Source: JAXMAF01 sp046350555
GTDB taxonomy: Bacteria > Planctomycetota > Phycisphaerae > Phycisphaerales > SM1A02
Direction of reading: 5' to 3'
Length of the DNA: 64,000 nucleotides
Assembly (NCBI GenBank): GCA_046350555.1
Contig: JAXMAF010000029.1
Span: 1-64,000, forward strand
Shown here: one piece after another, positions 9,174 to 17,981 of the stretch
Layout: the number at the start of each line of letters is the position of its first letter
Numbering within the stretch: position 1 is the first letter of the stretch
Notes under the pieces: model-generated
What the model saw: only the letters and a program-made list of their open reading frames with translations
What the model was told of the DNA's origin: nothing
Database searches by the model: none
Translations under genes and position numbers: made by a program

Positions 9174-9964
9174 CAGGGCCGCTCCTTCGGCGGCGCCATC
9201 GCGCCCGCCGCGGGGGCGTGCACACGGGCCGTCGCCTCGGCCCCGTCCGGCTCGAGCAGCCGCCGGCCCGCGACATCCTCGCGCACGGGCAGATCCGAGA
9301 GGACGTTGCCGTCGCGCAGGCGGATGATGCGCTGGCACCGCGCGGCGACGTCGTCCTCGTGCGTCACGAGGATGATCGTCTGGCCCTCGGCGTGAAGCTC
9401 TCCGAAGAGATCGAGGATCTCGCGGGTCGTCGCCGAGTCAAGGTTGCCCGTTGGCTCGTCGGCCATGAGGATCGCCGGCGTGTTGAGCAGCGCCCTCGCG
9501 ATCGCGACGCGCTGCTTCTGGCCGCCGGAGAGCTGGTTGGGACGATGGCTCATGCGGTTGCCAAGCCCGACGCGCTCCAGGACGGCCTTGGCGCGGCGCC
9601 GGCGACTGCCCCACCAGCCACCGCGCCGCGAGTAGACCAGCGGCAGCTCGACGTTGGAGAGCGCCGACATGCGCGGCAGCAGCTCGAACGACTGGAACAC
9701 GAAGCCGATCAGCTCGTTCCGGACCCGCGCCAGCTCGCCCGCGCCCATGTGCGAGACGCGCCGCCCGTTGAGGTGGTACTCGCCCCCGGTGGGGCGGTCC
9801 AGGCAGCCGAGCACGTTCATGAGCGTGCTCTTTCCGCTTCCGGAGCTTCCCATGATCGCCACCCACTCGTTGGGCGCGATGTCGAGGTCGACGCCGCGCA
9901 GCGCGTGGATCTCCTCCACGCCGACGCGGTAGACCTTGGTGAGCTGGCGGGCGCGAATCGTCAT
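9173..9964 (-). CDS. MacB/LolD-like ABC transporter ATPase
   Basis: A 263-residue ABC ATPase. Walker A is GSSGSGKST (residues 39-47), the signature is LSGGQKQR (about 142), Walker B is ILMADEPTGNLD, and the H-loop is in ILVTHEDD. The closest known family is MacB/LolD/FtsE, which powers mechanotransmission without moving substrate across the inner membrane. The last 40 or so residues are a Pro/Ala-rich tail beyond the usual end of the domain. The gene is translationally coupled to the permease and lies 78 bases after the adaptor gene. Confidence 0.94.
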   Translation of the reverse strand: MTIRARQLTKVYRVGVEEIHALRGVDLDIAPNEWVAIMGSSGSGKSTLMNVLGCLDRPTGGEYHLNGRRVSHMGAGELARVRNELIGFVFQSFELLPRMSALSNVELPLVYSRRGGWWGSRRRRAKAVLERVGLGNRMSHRPNQLSGGQKQRVAIARALLNTPAILMADEPTGNLDSATTREILDLFGELHAEGQTIILVTHEDDVAARCQRIIRLRDGNVLSDLPVREDVAGRRLLEPDGAEATARVHAPAAGAMAPPKERP

Positions 9965-10042
9965 GGGCGAGGCTGGCGGCGCCGATCGAGCGCGCGGACG
10001 GGGAGACGGCCGCGGCTGCGCGGCGAGCGATCCTGCTTCGCG

Positions 10043-11368
10043 CTACATCCGCACCTGCACGGAGCTGCCGTCGCGGGCCTCCGCCGCACGGCTCTCCTTC
10101 GCGGAGTCCTCGATCCTGATCGGGTCGTTGTGCTTGATCTTCTCGAGCGTCTTGAATGGTCCGATCACCACGGTATCGCCCGCGGCAAGGCCGTCGCGGA
10201 TGAGGGTCGTGGTCAGGTCGCTGGCGCCGAGCCGCACCGGCGTGCAGACCGCCTTGCCGTCGATCATCCGGTAGACGACGGGAACGACGCGCCGGCTCGA
10301 ATCGACCGCGGCGCTGTCGCGCACCTCGACCGGCAGTTCCTCGACAGGGCGCTGGAGGACGGCCTGGCTCGGCACCACGAGCCCACGATGCGTCTCGATC
10401 TCGACGTCCACGTTCGCGGCCAGGCCGGCGAGCACCTGTCGGCCGTCGAGATCGATGCTGATTTCGGCCTCGAAATAGGGTGTCTGGCCCGTCTTCTCGG
10501 TGCGCTGGAGATCGACCCGCTCGAGCGTGCCGGTGAAGACCGTGTCCGGGTACGCGTTGATGTGGATGCGCGACTTCTGGTTGGCCGCGAGGCGGGCCAC
10601 GTCCGTCTCGGCGACCTCCGCCTTGAGCAGCATGCGCGAGAGGTCGGCCACCGTCAGGATCACCGTGCCCGGATTGTTCATGGTCCCGACGAGGGCGAGC
10701 TCGCCGACTTCCGCGTTCAGCCGCGTCACCAGTCCGTCGATGGGGCTGATGATGGTCGTGCGGCGCACGGCTTCCTCGGCCCGCGCGATGTCGCCATCGG
10801 CCGCCGCGAGCGAGCTCTCGAGGACCGCGATCGTCTGTCGCGCCGATGCGATCGACGCCTCGAGATCGCGCACCCGCTCCTCGGCCTCGTCGACCACCTG
10901 CTGGCTGACGTCGCCGGTCGTGAGCAGCTTCTGCTGACGCTCCAGTGACTTCCGCTGGTAGTCGAGCGTGGCGATCGGACCGGCGAGCCGCTGCTGCTCG
11001 GACTGCAGCCGGTACTTCTCGGCGTCGCGCCGCGCCATGGTCGACTGGAGCGCCGCCTTGAGGTCGCGATCGTCGAGCTTCACGACGACGTCGCCCTTGT
11101 GAACGAACTCGCCCTCGCGGAACGGCAGCGAGACGACGCGCGCCGAGACCTCGGCGGAGATGTCCACCTTGCGGAACGGCTCGACGAGGCCCGGCGCCGT
11201 GACGACCTCGGTGACCTCGCCGGGCGCCGCCTGCTGCACGCGCACCGATGTCGGCGCCGCGCCGCTGCGCATCGCCGCCGCGATCTCCTTCATCCGCGGC
11301 CCGGCGATCACGAGCAACCCAATCGCGACCACGAAGACGGTTCCGACGATGGTGAGAAGCGTGCGCAC
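10043..11368 (-). CDS. MacA-like periplasmic adaptor (membrane fusion protein)
   Basis: With GTG at 11368 the protein has 441 residues and begins with an inner-membrane anchor (LLTIVGTVFVVAIGLLVIAG). Lipoyl-like halves flank a long helical hairpin: the first contains GEFVHKGDVVVKLDD, and the hairpin runs through EQQRLAGPIATLDYQRKSLERQ-like sequence to about residue 215. Then come TIISPIDGLVTRLNAEVGE and a beta-barrel domain. These are the domains of HlyD/MacA adaptors that join an inner-membrane ABC unit to TolC. The open frame extends to 11506, but that extension crosses the terminator of the upstream gene and was rejected. No clear ribosome site precedes the GTG, so the start is uncertain by some residues. 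It is the first gene of a four-gene efflux operon. Confidence 0.87.
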   Translation of the reverse strand: MRTLLTIVGTVFVVAIGLLVIAGPRMKEIAAAMRSGAAPTSVRVQQAAPGEVTEVVTAPGLVEPFRKVDISAEVSARVVSLPFREGEFVHKGDVVVKLDDRDLKAALQSTMARRDAEKYRLQSEQQRLAGPIATLDYQRKSLERQQKLLTTGDVSQQVVDEAEERVRDLEASIASARQTIAVLESSLAAADGDIARAEEAVRRTTIISPIDGLVTRLNAEVGELALVGTMNNPGTVILTVADLSRMLLKAEVAETDVARLAANQKSRIHINAYPDTVFTGTLERVDLQRTEKTGQTPYFEAEISIDLDGRQVLAGLAANVDVEIETHRGLVVPSQAVLQRPVEELPVEVRDSAAVDSSRRVVPVVYRMIDGKAVCTPVRLGASDLTTTLIRDGLAAGDTVVIGPFKTLEKIKHNDPIRIEDSAKESRAAEARDGSSVQVRM

Positions 11369-11462
11369 AGGGTGGGGGACGGAGAGCGTGAGAATAGTCC
11401 TTCGACAGGCGGCGGGCGCGAGATCGGAGTCGCGCCGGGCGTGCGCTTGGCAAGCGCGTGCC

Positions 11463-11499
11463 GCGGAAAAGAAAGCCCCCCGGCGTGGGCCGGGGGGCT
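11463..11499 (-). terminator. Terminator of first tandem dockerin gene
   Basis: A perfect 11-bp stem at 11474-11484 and 11489-11499 (AGCCCCCCGGC on one arm) with a 4-base loop is followed on the minus strand by TTCTTTTCC. It sits just past the stop at 11542 and separates that gene from the efflux operon. Confidence 0.9.
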
Positions 11500-11541
11500 C
11501 GAACATTCACAGTCGCTTGAGTCCGATCGCTTCGACGAACG

Positions 11542-13578
11542 TCAGTTCGTCGGGCACGGACCCCAGGCCGCGAGCTCCAGACCGAGGTCGGCGCCGTCGA
11601 CGAGACCGTCGCCGTTGAGGTCGAAGATGCACGGCGCCGGGCAAGAGCCCCATGCGGCGAGCTGGAGACCGAGGTCGGCACCATTGACGATGCCGTCGCC
11701 GTTGAAGTCGCTCGGGCACGGCGGCGGACCCGAGCTCTCCTTGGTACCGATCAGGCGGAAGCCCGTGGTGTAGAGCTGGGCCGGGTCGAGCCCGTCCTGC
11801 TGCATGATCGTCGTCATCGGCAGCGTGTACGCCACGAAGCCGGGCGTCGGATAGAGGGACGAACGCCACATGCCGTTCGTCGCTCCCGGCGGAACCGTGT
11901 AGCCGATTCCGTTGGCCGAGTTCGTGAACCACGCCCAGTTCGAGATCGTGCCGTTGGTGTTGTTGGCGTAGATCGTGAGCCAGTAGTCACCCGCCTTGAG
12001 GGTGAAGTTCGTGGTGATCTCGAAGTCCTCGTTCGCGGCGCCACCGACGATGTCGAACGGCGCCGGCATCGGCACGCAGCCGAAGGCGGCCGCCGCGTCA
12101 TCCGGCGGGAAGTCGTTCGGCGGGTTCGGCGGCGTGGCCAGGCTCGTCCGCTTCCAGATCCGCCAGCAGAGCTGCTCGTTCGTGAAGCCGGTCGCCTCGA
12201 AGCCGTAGCCGTGGATCGCCGTGACACGCCAGATCGTGTTGGACGGCAGGGCGCCGACCGTGAACGCCTGGCAGGCCCACCGCTGCTGGCTGGTGGTGCC
12301 GTTGAGGTTGCCCGAAGACCAACCGAGGTTGGTGTTCGTGTAGTTGCCCATGTTCGTCGAGTCGAACTTCACGGCGTTGGTGTTGCCGGTGTTGTAGATG
12401 ACGCGACGGCAGACGGTGCTGATGTCGCCAGCGCCCGACTCGGCGCCCTGGCCGCCATCGAAGCCCGCGACCTGGATCAGGTACCAGTCGCCTTCGACGG
12501 CGTCGATGAGGACGACCGCTTCGCCGCCCGGACCGTTGGCGTCGACGCAGCCGATGAAGAGGTTGGGCAGGTCGTTCGGATCGAACGTCGGGCTGGCGCC
12601 GAGGGCGTACAGCGCCACCGTCGAGTCGAAGGTCGGCGTGTTGACGTCGAGCTCGAGCTCGCCGCCGCCCACGCCGTCGAACTGGAGGATGTACCAGATG
12701 TCCTTGCCGTACGTGCAGCCGGCGTTCGGCGGACCGTCGGTCGTCGCGTTCGTGGTGTTGAACGCAACGGCCTCAGCGCCGCAGGTGAGCGAAGCCGCAG
12801 CGGTCGCGCAGTTGTTCGCCGGAGCGCCCGGGACCGCCGGGCAGTCGTAGATGAACAGGCCGCAGAGCTTCACGGCCAGGTCGACGCACGTCTGGTCCCA
12901 GCCCGTCGAGCAGCAGTCGGGGTTGAACGTGCAGACCTGATCGCAGCAGGCCAGGTTGTTGCAGCCGCCCGTCGGGTGCACCTGCGTGCACTCCGCCGTC
13001 CCGCCGCACGCCGCGTCGATCAGCGCCGTCACCTCGATCTTCGCCGAGTACGTCACCGGGCACGCCGGTGGATCCGGCGCGAACGAGTTCACCGTGATGA
13101 TCACCACGTGGTTGCCCGCGGGCAGCGCCACCTCGTCGCTCACGAACGGGCAGCTCCCGCTCGCAACCGCGTACTCCACCACCTGCGTGTCGCAGTCGTC
13201 TCCGTTGATGATGAAGATCGTCGCGTTCGTCACCGGGTTGCCCGACGCGTCCTTGTGATTGAGCGTCACCTTCAGCTTCGCCGGCTGCGACAGGCTGAAC
13301 CGGTACCAGTCGAGGTCGCGGTTCGCGTCGCCCCACGTGCCCACCGTCCCGCACGTCGTCTTCGAGCTCACGCCCACGATCGCGCCGATGTCCTGGTACT
13401 GCACCGGCGAGAAGTTGCACCCGCCGTTCGGATCCGGATTCAGACCGCCGCACGCGTCGTTCTGCTGGATCCCGCCTCCCGGACACGTGTTGTTGCACTG
13501 CCCGAACGCGGCGCTCGCCGCGAGCAGCGTGGTCGCACCGATCGCGAGCAAGCTGCCACTCCAAAAGTTGCTTCGCAT
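11542..13578 (-). CDS. Exported Cys-rich protein with C-terminal dockerin-like pair (paralog 1)
   Basis: ATG at 13578 is preceded by AGGAGG at ideal distance and starts a signal peptide ending ASAAFGQ. The 678-residue product has a PPC-like beta domain (about 45-195, with DLDWYRFSLSQPAKLKVTL), a Cys module (about 200-247, CCDQVC ... DCCSTGWDQTC) related to the six modules of the protein at 2001, and a second beta domain starting near NNCATAAASL. A Trp-rich domain follows, and two dockerin-like loops close the protein (FNGDGIVNGADLGL, LNGDGLVDGADLGL). No catalytic motif was recognised. It is a tandem paralog of the gene at 14007. It has its own ribosome site and a terminator, so it is probably a single-gene unit. 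Confidence 0.9.
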   Translation of the reverse strand: MRSNFWSGSLLAIGATTLLAASAAFGQCNNTCPGGGIQQNDACGGLNPDPNGGCNFSPVQYQDIGAIVGVSSKTTCGTVGTWGDANRDLDWYRFSLSQPAKLKVTLNHKDASGNPVTNATIFIINGDDCDTQVVEYAVASGSCPFVSDEVALPAGNHVVIITVNSFAPDPPACPVTYSAKIEVTALIDAACGGTAECTQVHPTGGCNNLACCDQVCTFNPDCCSTGWDQTCVDLAVKLCGLFIYDCPAVPGAPANNCATAAASLTCGAEAVAFNTTNATTDGPPNAGCTYGKDIWYILQFDGVGGGELELDVNTPTFDSTVALYALGASPTFDPNDLPNLFIGCVDANGPGGEAVVLIDAVEGDWYLIQVAGFDGGQGAESGAGDISTVCRRVIYNTGNTNAVKFDSTNMGNYTNTNLGWSSGNLNGTTSQQRWACQAFTVGALPSNTIWRVTAIHGYGFEATGFTNEQLCWRIWKRTSLATPPNPPNDFPPDDAAAAFGCVPMPAPFDIVGGAANEDFEITTNFTLKAGDYWLTIYANNTNGTISNWAWFTNSANGIGYTVPPGATNGMWRSSLYPTPGFVAYTLPMTTIMQQDGLDPAQLYTTGFRLIGTKESSGPPPCPSDFNGDGIVNGADLGLQLAAWGSCPAPCIFDLNGDGLVDGADLGLELAAWGPCPTN

Positions 13579-14006
13579 ACCTTTCCTCCTGTGGGTTCCC
13601 CAACTCTGTTGGATGCGGTCGACCGTGGGGCCGGACGACCGCTCGCGCAACTTTGATCATGCCCGGAAGCCCCAACCGCTGCAAGGGTTGCACCGCCCCA
13701 TTTGTGGCGAAATCCACTCGGCCACGCTTGCGGCGGCCGAGCGAGCGGGCTTTCACGGCATCGTGCGCGAGCGCCGCTCGCCAGACGGCGATGCGCGCCA
13801 ATCGACCTCCGTTTCCCTGACAACCGCCAAACGAAAGCCCCCGGCGAGAGCCGGGGGCGCGCGATGGGAAACCCAGAGGTGCGACTGTCGACGCATCCGC
13901 TGCGCCATCACGGCTTCCAGGAGACGATGCGTGCTTCCAGGATGACGCGTCGGTCATGACGGCGCCGTCGGTTCGACGCCACGCGCCGAGGCTCATCCGT
14001 TGCCGC
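13579..14006. other. 428-bp spacer between the tandem dockerin genes
   Basis: Holds the terminator of the upstream paralog (13829-13858) and, nearer 13579-13700, the presumed promoter of paralog 1. Frames across it on both strands show no recognisable protein. No other gene seen. Confidence 0.6.
13829..13858 (-). terminator. Terminator of second tandem dockerin gene
   Basis: A perfect 9-bp stem GCCCCCGGC (13837-13845) / GCCGGGGGC (13850-13858) with a GAGA loop. On the minus strand it is followed by a short TTTCGTTT tract. It lies about 150 bases past the stop at 14007. Confidence 0.82.
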
Positions 14007-16463
14007 TCATCCGTTGATCTGGGTGTCGGCCTCCTGAATGAGTTGTTCGGCGGCCTGGAGCTGCGCCTCGACCTCCACCTTCAGGATCTGGAAGAGCGGA
14101 TCGGAAGGATCGAGCCGCTCCATCTGCGCAAGCTTGATCTCGGCTCGGATCAGCAGCGCGTCGGCGAAGTCGAGCTTGACCTTCGCGCGGTCGAGCGCCT
14201 CCTGCGTCGGGCAACCGCCTCCACCCGCGATGATCGCGTCGATCTGGGCAATCGCCGCCTCGAGCTGATCGATCACGTCCTTGATCTGCTGGCGAACGTC
14301 GCCAAGCAGGATCTGAACGAGATCCGGAGGCGTGCCCGGCGTGATCGACTCGAGCTTCGCGATGGCGCGATCGAGCTTGGCGATCGCGCGGTCGAGCTTC
14401 TCGATGACGCGATCGCACGTAGGCAGTTCGCCCTGCGGGCACGGACCCCACGCGCCGAGCTGAAGGCCGAGATCGGCGCCGTCGACGAGACCGTCGCCGT
14501 TGAAGTCGAACGGGCATGGCGCCGGGCACGGACCCCACGCGCCAAGCTCGAGGCCGAGGTCGGCGCCATCGATGATGCCATCGCCGTTGAGGTCGAATGG
14601 ACACGGTGCGGCTGCGTTCTCCTTCGTGCCGATGAGGCGGAAGCCTGCGGTGTAGAGCTGGGCCGGGTCGAGCCCGTCCTGCTGCATGAGCGTCGTCAGC
14701 GGCAGCGTGTACGCCACGAAGCCGGGCGTCGGGTAGAGCGCCGAACGCCACATGCCGTTCGTCGCTCCCGGCGGAACCGTGTAGCCGATCCCGTTGGCGG
14801 AGTTCGTGAACCACGCCCAGTTCGAGATCGTGCCGTTGGTGTTGTTGGCGTAGATCGTGAGCCAGTAGTCACCCGCCTCGAGGGTGAAGTTCGTCGCGAT
14901 CTCGAAGTCCTCGTTCGCGGCGCCACCGACGATGTCGAACGGCGCCGGCATCGGCACGCAGCCGAAGGCGGCCGCCGCGTCATCCGGCGGGAAGTCGTTC
15001 GGCGGGTTCGGTGGCGTGGCCAGGCTCGTCCGCTTCCAGATCCGCCAGCAGAGCTGCTCGTTCGTGAAGCCCGTCGCCTGGAAGCCGTAGCCGTGGATCG
15101 CCGTGACGCGCCAGATCAGCCCCGCCGGAAGTGCGCCGACCGTGAACGCCTGGGCGGCCCACCGCTGCTGGCTGGTGGTGCCGTTGAGGTTGCCCGAAGA
15201 CCAACCGAGGTTGGTGTTCGTGTAGTTGCCCATGTTCGTCGAGTCGAACTTCACGGCGTTGGTGTTGCCGGTGTTGTAGACGAGTCGGCGACAGACGATG
15301 CTGATGTCGCCAGCGCCCGACTCGGCGCCCTGGCCGCCATCGAAGCCCGCGACCTGGATCAGGTACCAGTCGCCCTCGACGGCGTCGATGAGGACGGCCG
15401 CCTCGCCGCCCGGACCGTTGGCGTCCACACAGCCGATGAAGAGCATCGGAAGATCCTGCGGAACAAACCCCGGATTCGTCCCCAGCGCATAGAGGGCCAC
15501 CGTCGAGTCGAAGGTCGGCGTGTTGACGTCGAGCTCGAGCTCGCCACCGCCAGCCTCGGTGAAGTGCACGATGTACCAGATGTCCTTGCCGTACGTGCAG
15601 CCGGCGTTCGGCGGACCGTCGGTCGTCGCGTTCGTGTTGTCGAACGGAACGGCCTCGGCGCCGCACGCGAGCGGCGCCGGCGCCACGGCGCAGTCGTTCG
15701 GCGGAGCGCCCGGGACCGCCGGGCAGTCGTAGATGAACAGGCCGCAGAGCTTCACGGCCAGGTCGACGCACACCTGATCCCAGCCCGTCGAGCAGCAGTC
15801 GGGGTTGAACGTGCAGACCTGATCGCAGCAGGCCAGGTTGTTGCAGCCGCCCGTCGGGTGCACCTGCGTGCACTCCGCCGTCCCGCCGCACGCCGCGTCG
15901 ATCAGCGCCGTCACCTCGATCTTCGCCGAGTACGTCACCGGGCACGCCGGCGGATCCGGCGCGAACGAGTTCACCGTGATGATCACCACGTGGCTGCCCG
16001 CGGGCAGCGCCACCTCGTCGCTCACGAACGGACAGCTCCCGCTCACCACCGCGTACTCCACCACCTGCGTGTCGCAGTCGTCTCCGTTGATGATGAAGAT
16101 CGTCGCGTTCGTCACCGGGTTGCCCGACGCGTCCTTGTGGTTCAGCGTCACCTTCAGCTTCGCCGGCTGCGACAGGCTGAACCGGTACCAGTCGAGGTCG
16201 CGGGTCGTGTCACCCCACGTGCCCACCGTCCCGCACGTCGTCTTCGAGCTCACGCCCACGATCGCGCCGATGTCCTGGTACTGCACCGGCGAGAAGTTGC
16301 ACCCGCCGTTCGGATCCGGGTTCAGACCGCCGCACGCGTCGTTCTGCTGGATCCCGCCTCCCGGACACGTGTTGTTGCACTGCCCGAACGCGGCGCTCGC
16401 CGCGAGCAGCGTGGTCGCCGCAAACGACAACGCGAATCCCATCAAGGGACCGTTCGTCCTCAC
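14007..16463 (-). CDS. Exported Cys-rich dockerin-like protein with helical tail (paralog 2)
   Basis: The GTG start at 16463 follows GGGAGGT at good spacing, and the signal peptide has the same ATTLLAASAAFGQ core as paralog 1. The first ~230 residues are nearly identical to paralog 1, with only a few changes (GDTTRD for GDANRD, VVSGSC for VASGSC). The region after the Cys module is more diverged. The dockerin-like pair (LNGDGIIDGADLGL, FNGDGLVDGADLGL) is not terminal. It is followed by about 135 residues of predicted amphipathic helix (IEKLDRAIAKLDRAIAKLES, then AKVKLDFADALLIRAEIKLAQ), absent from paralog 1. The product is 818 residues. The tail could mediate coiled-coil assembly; this is inferred from heptad-like spacing only. 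Confidence 0.9.
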   Translation of the reverse strand: MRTNGPLMGFALSFAATTLLAASAAFGQCNNTCPGGGIQQNDACGGLNPDPNGGCNFSPVQYQDIGAIVGVSSKTTCGTVGTWGDTTRDLDWYRFSLSQPAKLKVTLNHKDASGNPVTNATIFIINGDDCDTQVVEYAVVSGSCPFVSDEVALPAGSHVVIITVNSFAPDPPACPVTYSAKIEVTALIDAACGGTAECTQVHPTGGCNNLACCDQVCTFNPDCCSTGWDQVCVDLAVKLCGLFIYDCPAVPGAPPNDCAVAPAPLACGAEAVPFDNTNATTDGPPNAGCTYGKDIWYIVHFTEAGGGELELDVNTPTFDSTVALYALGTNPGFVPQDLPMLFIGCVDANGPGGEAAVLIDAVEGDWYLIQVAGFDGGQGAESGAGDISIVCRRLVYNTGNTNAVKFDSTNMGNYTNTNLGWSSGNLNGTTSQQRWAAQAFTVGALPAGLIWRVTAIHGYGFQATGFTNEQLCWRIWKRTSLATPPNPPNDFPPDDAAAAFGCVPMPAPFDIVGGAANEDFEIATNFTLEAGDYWLTIYANNTNGTISNWAWFTNSANGIGYTVPPGATNGMWRSALYPTPGFVAYTLPLTTLMQQDGLDPAQLYTAGFRLIGTKENAAAPCPFDLNGDGIIDGADLGLELGAWGPCPAPCPFDFNGDGLVDGADLGLQLGAWGPCPQGELPTCDRVIEKLDRAIAKLDRAIAKLESITPGTPPDLVQILLGDVRQQIKDVIDQLEAAIAQIDAIIAGGGGCPTQEALDRAKVKLDFADALLIRAEIKLAQMERLDPSDPLFQILKVEVEAQLQAAEQLIQEADTQING

Positions 16464-17171
16464 AATGACACCTCCCTCAGAAATGTTGTGCGTGACCCGA
16501 CGCAGGGACCGGATCCCCGCGTCACCGCACCCTCCCCTCTCCGGGTGTCGAGCCTCGCGAGTGCCCGTCGCGATTGCAAGGGAAATGGCGAAAACATGCG
16601 GGCAAACAGCCGTGAATGCTGGCACGTCCATTGCTGGGCCCGAAGCCATGGACTCGTGCGTCAACTGGGATGAATCCGCGGGTGCGTCGCGAGGGGAAGC
16701 CGCCGTTCGACAGGCTCACGGCGGCGGAATTCGGAGTCGGGGACCCTGCTCGCACTGCGCACGCACACGTGGGACACCGACGCGAGCGCCCGAGACCGCC
16801 ACACCGTCCGTCGTCGGACGGCGTCCCCGATTCCTGATTCCTAATTCCTCGCGCGTGAACGCTGATGAATCCGCGGGCGCGTCGCGATGGGAAGCCGCTG
16901 CGCGGCGGAATTCGGAGTCGGGGACCCCGCTCGACGCACACATCGACGCTGCCGCGCCGACCCAAGACGCTGGCGCGGCAGCCAGCCCGAGCCCGGCGAC
17001 ACCGTCCGTAGTCGGACGGCGTCCCCGATTCCTGATTCCTGATTCCTGATTCCCCTCGCGACGCGCGACCAAACGAATCCAACGAACGCCCCCCGCTCAG
17101 CCCGCCGGGCTCCGCCCGGCGCGGCGTACGAAAGCGAGTGTCGGCCCGGAGGGCCGAACGGAGCGCCCAAA
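16464..17171. other. 708-bp intergenic region with two long direct repeats
   Basis: No gene recognised. It holds two ~190-bp direct repeats (listed separately) and, at 16470-16600, the presumed promoter of paralog 2. Frames through it translate to low-complexity repeats and were rejected. Confidence 0.65.
16670..17060. repeat. Two ~190-bp direct repeats ending in GATTCCT runs
   Basis: Copy 1 spans about 16670-16850 and copy 2 about 16865-17060. Shared blocks in order are ATGAATCCGCGGG, GGGAAGCCGC, CGGCGGAATTCGGAGTCGGG, ACACCGTCCGT-GTCGGACGGCG, then CCCCGATTCCTGATTCC. The middles diverge. The last block expands to GATTCCTGATTCCTGATTCC in copy 2. The GGAAGCCGCTGCGCGGCGGA block also occurs at about 26928-26947. 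Probably a non-coding dispersed repeat. Confidence 0.8.
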
Positions 17172-17981
17172 CTAGATCGCAGCGTCCTCGTGCAGCTCGT
17201 CGAACCCGCGCAGCCCCGCCTGCCGCGGACGCACGCCGGTGCGCGTGCCTTCGCCCGGGAGCACCTCCGCGTCGCCGGTGAAGCGCGGCAACCACGCTCC
17301 GGCGCGGCGCAGTCCGATGTGCGTCTCGTGGATGATGCGCACGGCTTCCTCGACGTCGTCGGTCACCGAGAAGAGATCCATGTCCTGCGGGGAGATCGTG
17401 TGCTGCTCGGCATCGAGCGTCTCGCGCATCCACTTGAGCAGCCCCGACCAGAACTTGCTTCCGACGAGCACCACCGGAAACGGAACGACCTTCAGCGTCT
17501 GGATGAGCGTGAGCGACTCGAAGTACTCGTCCATCGTGCCGAAGCCGCCGGGGAAGATCACGAAGCCGCGCGCGTACTTCACGAACATCACCTTGCGGAT
17601 GAAGAAGTAGCGGAAGTCCAGCTCGACGTTCTGGAACGGATTCGGCTCCTGCTCGGTGGGCAGCGCGATGTTGAGCCCGACGGAGACGCCCCCCGCCTCC
17701 TTCGCCCCCTTGTTGGCCGCCTCCATGATGCCCGGCCCGCCGCCCGTGATCACCGCGAACTGGTGCTGCACGAGCAGGCGCCCGCACTGCACGGCCTTCG
17801 CGTAGTACGGGTCGTCGGGGCCCGTGCGCGCCGAGCCGAAGACGCTCACCGCCGGCCCGATGCGGGCGAGCGTGTCGAACGCGTCGACGAACTCGCTCAT
17901 GATGCGGAAGACGCGCCAGGACTCGTGCGCGAGGCGATGCTTGTGGGTTTGATCGGCTGGCGCGGGCGTGGGGTTCATCAT
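17172..17981 (-). CDS. LOG-family (TIGR00730) Rossmann-fold protein
   Basis: A 269-residue protein with the two family signatures, GGGPGIMEAANKGA near residue 79 and PGGFGTMDEYFE near 142, in a Rossmann fold (VSVFGSART start). Characterised LOG members are cytokinin riboside 5'-monophosphate phosphoribohydrolases or release purine-type bases from nucleoside monophosphates; the bacterial role is often unclear. About 45 residues precede the fold, longer than minimal LOG proteins. Two consecutive ATGs (17981 and 17978) are the likely start; an upstream ATG at 18077 lies in the divergent promoter region and was rejected. Divergent from the folC-like gene. Confidence 0.9.
   Translation of the reverse strand: MMNPTPAPADQTHKHRLAHESWRVFRIMSEFVDAFDTLARIGPAVSVFGSARTGPDDPYYAKAVQCGRLLVQHQFAVITGGGPGIMEAANKGAKEAGGVSVGLNIALPTEQEPNPFQNVELDFRYFFIRKVMFVKYARGFVIFPGGFGTMDEYFESLTLIQTLKVVPFPVVLVGSKFWSGLLKWMRETLDAEQHTISPQDMDLFSVTDDVEEAVRIIHETHIGLRRAGAWLPRFTGDAEVLPGEGTRTGVRPRQAGLRGFDELHEDAAI

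Noticed and set aside
11369..11506. N-terminal extension of the MacA-like adaptor to 11506
   Set aside because: It crosses the intrinsic terminator of the upstream dockerin gene and precedes the membrane anchor with Arg-rich filler.
13956..16673. 905-residue plus-strand open frame antisense to dockerin paralog 2
   Set aside because: Arg-, His- and Val-rich shadow translation without motifs. The minus-strand product has signal peptide, Cys modules, dockerin loops and a ribosome site.
16820..17060. GATTCCTGATTCCTGATTCC tract as a CRISPR array
   Set aside because: The units are 7 bp with no spacers and no cas gene. It is a short tandem expansion at the end of a longer repeat.
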